Origin: Syntrophaceae bacterium
GTDB lineage: Bacteria > Desulfobacterota > Syntrophia > Syntrophales > UBA2192
DNA: 64,000 nt
Direction: 5' to 3'
Assembly: GCA_013177795.1 (NCBI GenBank)
Contig: JABLXY010000001.1
Span: forward strand, 620,001-684,000
A program made the translations under genes and the position numbers. Below, piece by piece: positions 1-11,688 of this stretch. The notes beneath the pieces were generated by a model, which was given only the letters and a program-made list of their open reading frames with translations, ran no database searches and had not been told where the DNA came from. Numbering within the stretch: the stretch's first letter is position 1; every line of letters starts with the position of its first letter.

Positions 1-2
1 TC

Positions 3-524
3 TACATGGAGATGCGCCACGACATCGCGCAGGCGATGGAGACGGCCCTGGCGAAATTCCCGGCCATCGAGGACGAGTACGCCGCGATCTTCGGGCGCCG
101 CTACGGCGCCGTGGAGGCCGTCCGCTGCGACGACGCGGAGATCGTCTTCGTGACTTCCGGCACCGTCACGAGCACGGCCCGCAGCGTGATCGAAGACCTC
201 CGGGGCCGCGGGGAGAAGGCGGGTCTCCTCAAGATCAGGCTATTCCGCCCCTTCCCCGTCGACGACGTCCGGCGGGCCCTCGGGGGTGCGAAGAAAATCG
301 CCGTCATCGACCGCAACTTCTCCTTCGGGGCGAGCGGCATCTTCGCCCAGGAGCTCCGCGCGGCGCTGTGCAACGTGCCCGGTCACGCGCCCGTGTTCGG
401 ATACGTCGCCGGGATCGGCGGCCGCGACGTGACCCCCGCGGTCCTCGAAGACATTTACCTGAGAACGAAGAACAGCGCCGCCCCCGAGCGGGAGAGCGTC
501 TGGATCGGCCTGCAGGAGGTCTGA
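3..524 (+). CDS. 2-oxoacid:ferredoxin oxidoreductase alpha subunit, C-terminal part (5' end outside window)
   Basis: The reading frame is open from the first bases, so this is the last 173 residues of a longer protein. It resembles the C-terminal part of the alpha subunit of pyruvate/2-ketoacid:ferredoxin oxidoreductases: a transketolase-C-like fold with the segment VFVTSGTVTSTARSVIEDL, then KIRLFRPFP and the IAVIDRNFSFG stretch typical of PorA. The family oxidatively decarboxylates 2-oxoacids to acyl-CoA and reduces ferredoxin, or runs in reverse. The TPP-binding beta subunit follows after a single base, so the two are co-transcribed. Whether the substrate is pyruvate or a branched-chain ketoacid cannot be decided from this fragment. 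Confidence 0.88.
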   Translation, partial: YMEMRHDIAQAMETALAKFPAIEDEYAAIFGRRYGAVEAVRCDDAEIVFVTSGTVTSTARSVIEDLRGRGEKAGLLKIRLFRPFPVDDVRRALGGAKKIAVIDRNFSFGASGIFAQELRAALCNVPGHAPVFGYVAGIGGRDVTPAVLEDIYLRTKNSAAPERESVWIGLQEV

Positions 525-525
525 C

Positions 526-1407
526 ATGGAACTCGAACTCAGCGACCGCGAATTCATGCACTCCGGCCACGTCGGCTGCCCGGGCTGCGGCGCCGCCATC
601 GCCATGCGCTTCCTGCTGAAAGCCCTCGGGGAGAAGATCATGATGGTCCTGCCGGCCTGCTGCTGGTCCGTCATCGCGGGGCCCTACCCCACGACGACGC
701 TGAAGATCCCCGTCATCCACTCGGCCTTCGAGACGGGCGGCGCCGTGGCCAGCGGCGTCCGTGCCGCCCTGGACATGAAGGGGGACACGGAGACGACGGT
801 CGTCACCTGGGCCGGCGACGGCGGCACCTTCGACATCGGCTTCCAGGCCCTCTCCGGGGCCGTCGAGCGAAACGAGGACTTCATCTACGTCTGCTACGAC
901 AACGAGGCGTACATGAACACGGGCATCCAGCGCAGCTCCTCCACCCCCTACGGGGCCTGGACGACAACGACCCCCGGCAAGGACTGGAAGAAGATGCGCA
1001 AGAAGAACATCGTCGAGGCCCTGGCGGCCCACCGCATCCCCTATGCCGCCACGGCGAGCATCTCCCACCCCGATGACCTCGTCAGAAAGGTCAAGCGCGC
1101 CCAGGCCGTCAAGGGCTCGCGCTTCCTCCACATCTTCGCGAGCTGCCCCACGGGCTGGAAGATCCCCTCGGAGATGGCCGTCAAGATCGCCCGCATGGCC
1201 GTGCAGACGAACATCTTCCCGCTCTACGAGGTGGAGGAGGGGCTCCACTACACGATCAACGTCAAGCCGAAGCGCTACCCCGTCCGGGAGTACTTCAAGA
1301 TCCAGGGCCGCTTCCAGCACCTGACGGACGCTGATCTCGACGTGATCCAGAAGATGGTGGACGAGGACTGGGAGTTGCTGCTCCGCAAGGCGGGCGAGCA
1401 CGCGTAG
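526..1407 (+). CDS. porB: 2-oxoacid:ferredoxin oxidoreductase beta subunit (PorB-like, TPP-binding)
   Basis: This 293-aa protein is full length for a PorB-type subunit. The N-terminal HVGCPGCGAA segment supplies the first two cysteines of the proximal 4Fe-4S cluster. Further candidate ligands are in PACCWS (about residue 47) and SCPTGW (about residue 205). The TPP motif starts at AGDGGTFDIGF (about residue 104) and ends with the asparagine of CYDNEAYMNTG. A TTTTPGKDWKKMRKKN segment near the middle is characteristic of pyruvate synthase beta chains. The enzyme links acetyl-CoA and pyruvate through ferredoxin, which fits an anaerobic or syntrophic metabolism. It is the second gene of the operon begun upstream. 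The symbol is given by family; the exact substrate is inferred. Confidence 0.9.
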   Translation: MELELSDREFMHSGHVGCPGCGAAIAMRFLLKALGEKIMMVLPACCWSVIAGPYPTTTLKIPVIHSAFETGGAVASGVRAALDMKGDTETTVVTWAGDGGTFDIGFQALSGAVERNEDFIYVCYDNEAYMNTGIQRSSSTPYGAWTTTTPGKDWKKMRKKNIVEALAAHRIPYAATASISHPDDLVRKVKRAQAVKGSRFLHIFASCPTGWKIPSEMAVKIARMAVQTNIFPLYEVEEGLHYTINVKPKRYPVREYFKIQGRFQHLTDADLDVIQKMVDEDWELLLRKAGEHA

Positions 1408-1467
1408 CCGCTGCGCGGCAGGCGAAAGGCTCGAGGCGAAAGGCCAAAGGTGAAGAGGAACAAGAGG

Positions 1468-2175
1468 ATGACCCGGCTTTCGGCTTGCCTCCTCGCGCTG
1501 CCGCTCCTTCTTTTCCCATCACCCCTCAAGGCCGATGTGTTTGTCCACGACGCCGTGGCGGTGCAGGGCAAGGAAATCCGGCTGAAGGCCGAGACCCGGG
1601 GGAAGGTGTTTGCCCGGGGGGGCGAGCTCGTGGAGTTCTTCGTCGGCGACGACTCTTTGGGGAAGAACCTCTCCGGGGGCGACGGGGCGGCCTACCGGTT
1701 CTTCAAACCCACGCGGACCGGCCTCAAGACCGTCCGGGTCACGTCCGGCGCCGAAAGCGGCACGGGGTACCTGCTGGTGCTCAAGCCGGGCTCGGGTCTT
1801 GTCGCTGTCGACGTCGAGGGCACCCTGCTCATGCAGGGGTTCATGTCGCCGGGCCGGCCGGGGAGCAGGGACGCCGTCGCGGCGGTGGCCGGGCGGTACC
1901 CGTTGGTCTACCTGCAAACGGGCCAGACGAACCTCAAGGCCGTCCGGCTCTGGCTCGACCAGAACGAATACGCCGGCGCCCCGCTTCTGCCCTGGGACGG
2001 GGGTGCCGTGTTCCGGGACCTCGACAAGAAGGGCCTGAAAATCCGTGCCGTCGTCGGCGGCCCCGCCGTGATCGAGTCGGCAGCCCGGTACAGGCCCCAG
2101 GCCTTCAGCTTCGAGCCCATGAAGGGCACGACGAGACTCAAGAGCTGGAAGGAACTGGAGGAGAAGCTGTATTGA
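1468..2175 (+). CDS. Secreted protein with a degenerate HAD-like (lipin/LNS2-type) domain
   Basis: A protein of about 235 aa with a clear Sec signal peptide (MTRLSACLLALPLLLFPSPLKA). The N-terminal half looks like an extracellular beta domain (residues about 23-100). The second half resembles HAD phosphatases of the lipin/Smp2 group: VAVDVEGTLLMQGF replaces the usual DxDGT motif, LVYLQTGQTN resembles motif II, and the segment AVRLWLDQNEYAGAPLLPW resembles the 'x-WL-x-PxGPLLL' motif. The second catalytic Asp is Glu, so phosphatase activity is doubtful. I chose ATG 1468 with AGAGGA upstream; GTG at 1450 is in frame but lies inside a purine repeat that follows porB. No function is assigned. Confidence 0.6.
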   Translation: MTRLSACLLALPLLLFPSPLKADVFVHDAVAVQGKEIRLKAETRGKVFARGGELVEFFVGDDSLGKNLSGGDGAAYRFFKPTRTGLKTVRVTSGAESGTGYLLVLKPGSGLVAVDVEGTLLMQGFMSPGRPGSRDAVAAVAGRYPLVYLQTGQTNLKAVRLWLDQNEYAGAPLLPWDGGAVFRDLDKKGLKIRAVVGGPAVIESAARYRPQAFSFEPMKGTTRLKSWKELEEKLY

Positions 2176-2286
2176 ACTCAGAAGTTGAGAAGTTATGAAG
2201 TTCGGAAGCTCGGATTGGCGGCGAGGTTGCGCTCTGTCACAAGCCTCTCCAAGCTTCGCAACTTCCCAGCTTCACAACCTCTTCTT
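2176..2286 (+). repeat. 3' array/hairpin repeat, copy 1 (GAAGTTGA-type)
   Basis: The repeat starts directly after the stop codon at 2173-2175. A purine-rich arm of degenerate units of about 8 nt (GAAGTTGA, GAAGTTAT, GAAGTTCG, GAAGCT) covers 2181-2210. A complementary pyrimidine arm covers about 2252-2284 (AGCTTCGCAACTTCCCAGCT and onward). The arms are separated by about 40 nt and could form a long imperfect hairpin. The same architecture and polarity recur at 3453, 4551 and (for the minus-strand gene) 53521. Confidence 0.7.
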
Positions 2287-2303
2287 GCAGGGAGAGCCAT
2301 GCC

Positions 2304-3449
2304 ATGAAGCGCAGAGATTTTCTACGGCTGGGCGTGCTGGGAGCGACCGGGGCGATACTCGGGCGCGTGGACCTGGCCGGGGCGGCAAAGAAGGCATCGG
2401 GGCCTTTACCCTTCCCTGCCCCCGTTTACCGGACCCTGGGCCGGACGGGGCTGAAGATCACCGTCGTGAGCTTCGGCGCCATGCTGACGCCCGAGCCGGA
2501 GGTGATCCGCACCGCCCTCGATCACGGGGTCAACTACATCGACACGGCCCGTGCCTACATGGGCGGCCGCAACGAGGAGGTCGTCGCAAAGGCAATCAAG
2601 GGGATCCGGAACAAGGTCCACGTGGCCACGAAGATCCGCTCCAGATCGCGGACGAAGGAAGCCATGATCGGGGACGTGGAGACGAGCCTCCGCGCTCTGG
2701 AGACGGACTATATCGACGTCATCCAGCTCCACAGTCTCACCGGCCGGGAGCGGATCTTCGAGCCCGAGATGCGCGAGACGCTTCTCCTGCTGAGAAGGCA
2801 GGGGAAGGTTCGCTTCTTCGGCGTGACGACGCACACCAACGAGGCCGAGGTCGTCAACGCCCTTGTCGACGACCCGGACCGCTTCTTCGACATGGCCCTC
2901 GTGAAGTACAACTTCCGCAGCGGCAAGGATATGAAAAAGGCGATCGCCCGAGCTGCGCAGGCCGGCATCGGCATTGTGGCCATGAAGACCCAGGCCGGGG
3001 GCTACACGACCGATGCGCTGGGCCCGATCAGCCCCCACCAGGCCGCCCTCAAGTGGGCCCTGTCGGACCGGAACGTAACCGCGGCCGTCCCCGGCATGCG
3101 GGACATGGCGGAACTCCGGGAAGACATCGCCGTCATGGGGATGCGGCTCACGCTGGCCGACAGCCTCATCCTGCGCTGCTACGGCGCCGCCGTGGCAACC
3201 CGGTACTGCCACTTCTGCGGCAAATGCGAGGAGACCTGCCCGCGGGGCGTCGCGATCAGCGTCGTGAACCGCAGCCTGATGTACGCCGAGGCCTACGGCA
3301 ACCCGGAGCTGGCCTGCGCCACCTACGGCGGGATTCCCCCGCAGGCATCCGCCGCCGCCTGCCTCGGCTGCGGCCGCTGCACGGCACGGTGCGTCAACGG
3401 CCTCGACATCGCCGAGAAGATGGGCCGGGCACGCGTGCTTCTGGCGTGA
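2304..3449 (+). CDS. Tat-exported aldo/keto reductase with C-terminal 4Fe-4S motifs
   Basis: A 381-aa protein. The N-terminus (MKRRDFLRLGVLGATGAILG) carries a twin-arginine-type signal, here R-R-D-F-L. The aldo/keto reductase barrel spans about residues 35-290, with the family pattern YRTLGRTGLKITVVSFG, DTARAYMGGRNEE, and a TKIRS/QLHS active-site region. The C-terminal third contains CHFCGKCEETCPRG and CLGCGRCTARC, which are two ferredoxin-like cysteine clusters. Such fusions are common in anaerobic Desulfobacterota, but their substrates are unknown. The presence of Fe-S clusters together with Tat export suggests a folded redox enzyme in the periplasm. It is flanked on both sides by the long imperfect 3' hairpin repeats. 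Confidence 0.88.
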   Translation: MKRRDFLRLGVLGATGAILGRVDLAGAAKKASGPLPFPAPVYRTLGRTGLKITVVSFGAMLTPEPEVIRTALDHGVNYIDTARAYMGGRNEEVVAKAIKGIRNKVHVATKIRSRSRTKEAMIGDVETSLRALETDYIDVIQLHSLTGRERIFEPEMRETLLLLRRQGKVRFFGVTTHTNEAEVVNALVDDPDRFFDMALVKYNFRSGKDMKKAIARAAQAGIGIVAMKTQAGGYTTDALGPISPHQAALKWALSDRNVTAAVPGMRDMAELREDIAVMGMRLTLADSLILRCYGAAVATRYCHFCGKCEETCPRGVAISVVNRSLMYAEAYGNPELACATYGGIPPQASAAACLGCGRCTARCVNGLDIAEKMGRARVLLA

Positions 3450-3452
3450 TGA

Positions 3453-3562
3453 AGAGGAAGTTGAGAAGCTATGAAGTTATGAAGTTCGGAGGGGCGGGGG
3501 CCTGCGGTTGACTTTCAGCCCATCCAAGCTTCACAACTTCTCAACTTCACAGCTTCACTTCA
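3453..3562 (+). repeat. 3' array/hairpin repeat, copy 2
   Basis: The repeat follows the aldo/keto reductase stop codon within a few bases. The purine arm at 3457-3489 consists of GAAGTTGA/GAAGCTAT/GAAGTTAT/GAAGTTCG units, and the pyrimidine arm lies at about 3525-3562. The arrangement is the same as copy 1, with about 35 nt between the arms. Confidence 0.7.
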
Positions 3563-3621
3563 AGCAGGCAAAGTTGTTACGCGGAACCATTCTGCAATCA
3601 CCGAGATAGACGGAACAAGCG

Positions 3622-4548
3622 ATGATGAGTAAACGTTTTCTTTTACCCCTGGTACTGGGATTGTTCCTTCTTGCCCTGCCGGCAGCAGCTTCACCTGCCG
3701 CCGAGAACTCCTCCATGCCGTCCCTCCTGCCGGCCGGGGGGTGCGCCGAGGGCTGGGTCATGGACGGAAAGCCGTCCCTGTTCACGCAGGACACCCTCTT
3801 CGACCACATCAACGGCGAGGCGGAACTCTACCTGCCCTTCGGGTTCGACACGCTCGCCACGGCCCGCTACGTGCAGAAGGACGCGTCGGGACAGGAAATC
3901 GTGCTGGATGTCTGCAAGATGGGCTCCCCGCTCGACGCCTTCGGGATCTGGTCCAACTACCGCAAGGCCGAGACCCCGGGCTGCGATGTCGGGACCGATT
4001 GCGTCCTTTCGGCATCGCAGATGCTGTTCTACCAGGACCGGTACTTCGTGCGGGTCCAATCCATCGGGACCCATGAGCCGGCGCAGGATGTCTTCACGGC
4101 GTGCGGCAGGGCCGTCTCGCGAAATCTTCCCGCCGGCAAGGGCAAGCCCCGCGAGCTCGAGCTTCTCCGGGTACGGGGCATCGTGCCGGGAACGAAGCGC
4201 TACGTCCCGCAGAGCCTGCTGGGCTATCCCTTCCTGCGGCGCGGGCTGACGGCCGAGGCAACCCCCGGCGGCGGGCGCACCCAGGTTTTCGTGGTGATCG
4301 GGGAATCGGCCGCATCGGCCAGGAAGGCCTTCGATCAATACCTGGCCTCCCTGAAGGAAGCCGGGCGGGAGGTGCATCTTGCCGGGACGGGACACCGCGT
4401 ATCCCTCGAGGGAGCCGACCCGCTGTATGGAAAGGTGCTGGTCGAGCAGTCCGGCCGCTACCTGATCGGCGCGATCCGCCTGCAGGACGCCGCAGCAATC
4501 AGGCCGGTCATCGAGGAGATGAGGGCGAGGACGAGGGAGAGACCGTGA
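3622..4548 (+). CDS. DUF6599-like secreted protein
   Basis: A 308-aa protein with an N-terminal signal peptide (MMSKRFLLPLVLGLFLLALPAAAS). The mature part contains the pattern of DUF6599 proteins: LFDHINGEAELYLPFGFD, a segment LDVCKMGSPLDAFGIWSNYR and RYFVRVQS. These are exported proteins of unknown function found in many anaerobes. No catalytic motif is evident. The two ATG codons at 3622 and 3625 are equally plausible starts, since the Shine-Dalgarno sequence is weak. It sits between two hairpin repeats, so it may be a single-gene transcription unit. The family call rests on motif recognition only. Confidence 0.7.
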   Translation: MMSKRFLLPLVLGLFLLALPAAASPAAENSSMPSLLPAGGCAEGWVMDGKPSLFTQDTLFDHINGEAELYLPFGFDTLATARYVQKDASGQEIVLDVCKMGSPLDAFGIWSNYRKAETPGCDVGTDCVLSASQMLFYQDRYFVRVQSIGTHEPAQDVFTACGRAVSRNLPAGKGKPRELELLRVRGIVPGTKRYVPQSLLGYPFLRRGLTAEATPGGGRTQVFVVIGESAASARKAFDQYLASLKEAGREVHLAGTGHRVSLEGADPLYGKVLVEQSGRYLIGAIRLQDAAAIRPVIEEMRARTRERP

Positions 4549-4550
4549 AA

Positions 4551-4658
4551 AGACAGAAGTTAGGAAGCTGTGAAGTTTAGAAGTTGGGAAACGTCGAGAC
4601 CTGACATTGGCCTCCCGCCCTTCCGAGCTTCTCAACTTCCCAGCTTCTCAACTTCGCA
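4551..4658 (+). repeat. 3' array/hairpin repeat, copy 3
   Basis: The repeat lies right behind the stop codon of the DUF6599 gene. The purine arm at about 4555-4590 has GAAGTTAG/GAAGCTGT/GAAGTTTA/GAAGTTGG units. The pyrimidine arm lies at about 4624-4656. Polarity is the same as copies 1 and 2. Confidence 0.7.
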
Positions 4659-4692
4659 TTCTGGGATGAGCCCCCGGTCGACAGCCCACACC

Positions 4693-5454
4693 TCAGAAGC
4701 TCGCTGAGACCAGCTCGAACACAAAGCTCCCGATCGCCACCTTGCTCTGGATCTTCACGGGAAGCTGCCTCTCGTCGGCCGTGAACCAGATCTTCAGCGA
4801 CGGGTCGTCCTGGCGCGGCACAACCCCCTGCAGGCGCTCCATGTCGGGGACCACCAGGAAGGTGTCGTACACCTTCCCGTCGATCGTCACCGTCTCCCGC
4901 CCCGCAACGGTCGCCTTGACGGCGATGCACTTCTTGCCGTCGGTGACGGGGATCTCGTGGACGTCTCCGGGCCTGAGCCGGTGCGTGCGGATCACGAAGA
5001 AGATCGCCAGCGGGTCGAAGGACCCGGGAAGGATCTCCACGGGCCGCTCGGCGTTGCCGAAGCTCGCATAGGTGGCCGTCCGGTTCTTCCAGTCGTAGGT
5101 GACGATCACGTCCCGCGGGTGGTCCCCGGTGCTCTTCTTGCGGTACTGCAGGGTCCGCGTCATCGCGACGTCCGTGAAGGAGTCCTGCCGCTCCCGGATC
5201 TTGTAGAACAGGTCGACCCGGGAATTCGTCGTGGTCGTCATGGCAAAGTGGCGCGCCCGGGAGCCGTTCACGGCGGCATCGGGCAGAACCTCGATGACGG
5301 CCTCGCCCGCGGGGATGAACCCCCACATCGCCCGATACACGAGCCTCTCGCCCTCGCTGAACGGAAGGGCCCCTGTCGCCGCGGCACCCTCGCCGAAAAG
5401 CATCGTCAGGGCGCACAGCACGATCGTTGTCACCCCGAAGAGTCTTCTCATCAT
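4693..5454 (-). CDS. DUF3108 domain periplasmic protein
   Basis: A protein of about 253 aa starting MMRRLFGVTTIVLCALTMLF, a Sec signal peptide. The mature protein follows the DUF3108 pattern: PFSEGERLVYRAMWGFIPAGEA near the N-terminus, RQDSFTDVAMTRTLQYRKK, PGSFDPLAIFFVIR, and a late WFTADERQLPVKIQSKV. This is a beta-rich lipid-binding-like fold of unknown role. I use ATG 5454 because AGGGG lies 7-8 nt upstream; an in-frame ATG at 5475 directly follows the uvrA stop codon and has no good ribosome site. It is translated as the last gene behind uvrA on the minus strand. Confidence 0.8.
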   Translation of the reverse strand: MMRRLFGVTTIVLCALTMLFGEGAAATGALPFSEGERLVYRAMWGFIPAGEAVIEVLPDAAVNGSRARHFAMTTTTNSRVDLFYKIRERQDSFTDVAMTRTLQYRKKSTGDHPRDVIVTYDWKNRTATYASFGNAERPVEILPGSFDPLAIFFVIRTHRLRPGDVHEIPVTDGKKCIAVKATVAGRETVTIDGKVYDTFLVVPDMERLQGVVPRQDDPSLKIWFTADERQLPVKIQSKVAIGSFVFELVSASF

Positions 5455-5475
5455 CGTCGTACCCCTCGATCCCAT

Positions 5476-10761
<5,286 letters not shown>

Positions 10762-10949
10762 GATGTTTCATTCTAATGATGGGACGACGAAACGGCAACC
10801 GCTCTTTTTCACGGTGTCATTCTGAACCGTCCCGAATCGGGGGGACATGCTCATCTGTTTGTAATCACGGGTATTTTCGTCCGTCGTCCCAAAACGGACC
10901 AGCCGCGGGCGCCCCTCCCCACGCCATGACGGGCTCTCCAGAATCTGTT

Positions 10950-10962
10950 TAACTAATTGATA
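10950..10962 (-). promoter_or_regulatory. IHF-binding site upstream of the pilA promoter
   Basis: The minus strand reads TATCAATTAGTTA, a full match to the IHF consensus WATCAANNNNTTR. It lies about 32 nt upstream of the -24 element of the sigma-54 promoter, where IHF usually bends DNA to bring an enhancer-bound activator to the polymerase. The ihfA gene is in this window. Confidence 0.55.
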
Positions 10963-10993
10963 TAAATGACTTTTTACAGTTTCCCCGGTTCCG

Positions 10994-11008
10994 GGCACGC
11001 GTGATGCT
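10994..11008 (+). promoter_or_regulatory. Sigma-54 promoter of pilA
   Basis: CGGGCACGCGTGATGCT (10992-11008) matches the -24/-12 consensus YTGGCACGRNNNTTGCW, with GG and GC separated by exactly 10 nt. The predicted start of transcription is near 11019, giving a leader of about 140 nt. Pilin genes in related bacteria are usually activated by PilR through sigma-54; no pilR is in the window. Confidence 0.65.
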
Positions 11009-11158
11009 CACCGGGGAGGCCAGCAGGGCATGCAGACGTTGCCCGGCGCGAAGAAGCCCCGTGCACACCGCCCTCTTTGGGGCGGCGCGAAGCGCCGGCA
11101 CGGAGGCACCGACGGCGGAGACAAGGCAGACGCCTGAAAACAATCAAGGAGGTTTGTG

Positions 11159-11533
11159 ATGATGATCGGTTATTTCGCGAAAAAGAAGGGTCAAAAAGGT
11201 TTCACGCTTGTCGAACTCATGATCGTCGTGGCTATCATCGCCATCTTGGCGGCCATCGCGATTCCCCAGTTCACGTCCTACAGGGTCCGGGGTTACAACA
11301 CGACGGCGCGCTCGGATGTGAAAAACGCCTACACCGCCGCCCAGGCCTACTTCAGCGACTGGCCGACTGCCGCGGTCACGGTCGCGAAGCTGCAGGGTGC
11401 CGGCTATTCCCAGTCCTCGGGCGTCACCCTGACCGTGGTCAACGGCACCCAGGGGGGCCTTTCCCTGACGGCCGTCCACGGGAGCGGCGACAGGACGTAC
11501 ACCGTCAACGCGTCGGGGCAGATCACACCGTAG
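11159..11533 (+). CDS. pilA: Type IV major pilin
   Basis: A 124-aa prepilin (ATG 11159, or 11162) behind AGGAGG. The leader of about 14 residues ends KKKGQKG and is followed by the peptidase site G|FTLVEL, Glu at mature position 5, and a hydrophobic helix. The mature protein is about 110 residues. Aromatic residues fall at mature positions 24 (Phe), 27, 32 (Tyr) and 51 (Phe), the same positions as in Geobacter PilA. The C-terminal part is Gly/Thr/Val-rich with no cysteine pair. Pilins of this class form pili for adhesion or motility, and in some anaerobes for electron transfer. The neighbouring operon encodes a kinase and a PilB-like fusion; sigma-54 and IHF sites precede the gene. Confidence 0.93.
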   Translation: MMIGYFAKKKGQKGFTLVELMIVVAIIAILAAIAIPQFTSYRVRGYNTTARSDVKNAYTAAQAYFSDWPTAAVTVAKLQGAGYSQSSGVTLTVVNGTQGGLSLTAVHGSGDRTYTVNASGQITP

Positions 11534-11688
11534 CCGCCCCTCTCCTAGCCGGAGACCGAACCGGGTGGAGAGTCCCTCTCCACCCGGCCATCGCGTTTCA
11601 TGGACTGCACGGCGCACCGATGCGGCACCGCCGGGGCCGACACTCCTTTTCACTTGAAATTCGGCCCCGTTGCGCTTAGATATCCGCT

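Larger units (their letters stand above)
10762..11158 (+). promoter_or_regulatory. uvrA/pilA divergent intergenic region and pilA leader
   Basis: This 397-nt region holds the uvrA start side on the left, an AT-rich patch with an IHF site (10950-10962), the sigma-54 promoter (10994-11008) and a GC-rich pilin leader of about 140 nt. The leader can fold: CCGTGC (about 11078) with GCACGG (about 11118), enclosing CCGCCC/GGGGCGG and GGCGC/GCGCC hairpins, and GGGCA/TGCCC just before. AGGAGG at 11147-11152 is the ribosome site. I see no convincing gene here. Confidence 0.55.

Noticed and set aside
1450-1467. GTG 1450 as the start of the HAD-like gene
   Set aside because: It lies in a purine repeat after porB. 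ATG 1468 has a better ribosome site and gives a standard signal peptide. It is not excluded.
10768-10998. A 76-codon minus-strand ORF upstream of uvrA
   Set aside because: No ribosome site and no family pattern; it runs across the IHF site and the divergent promoter region.
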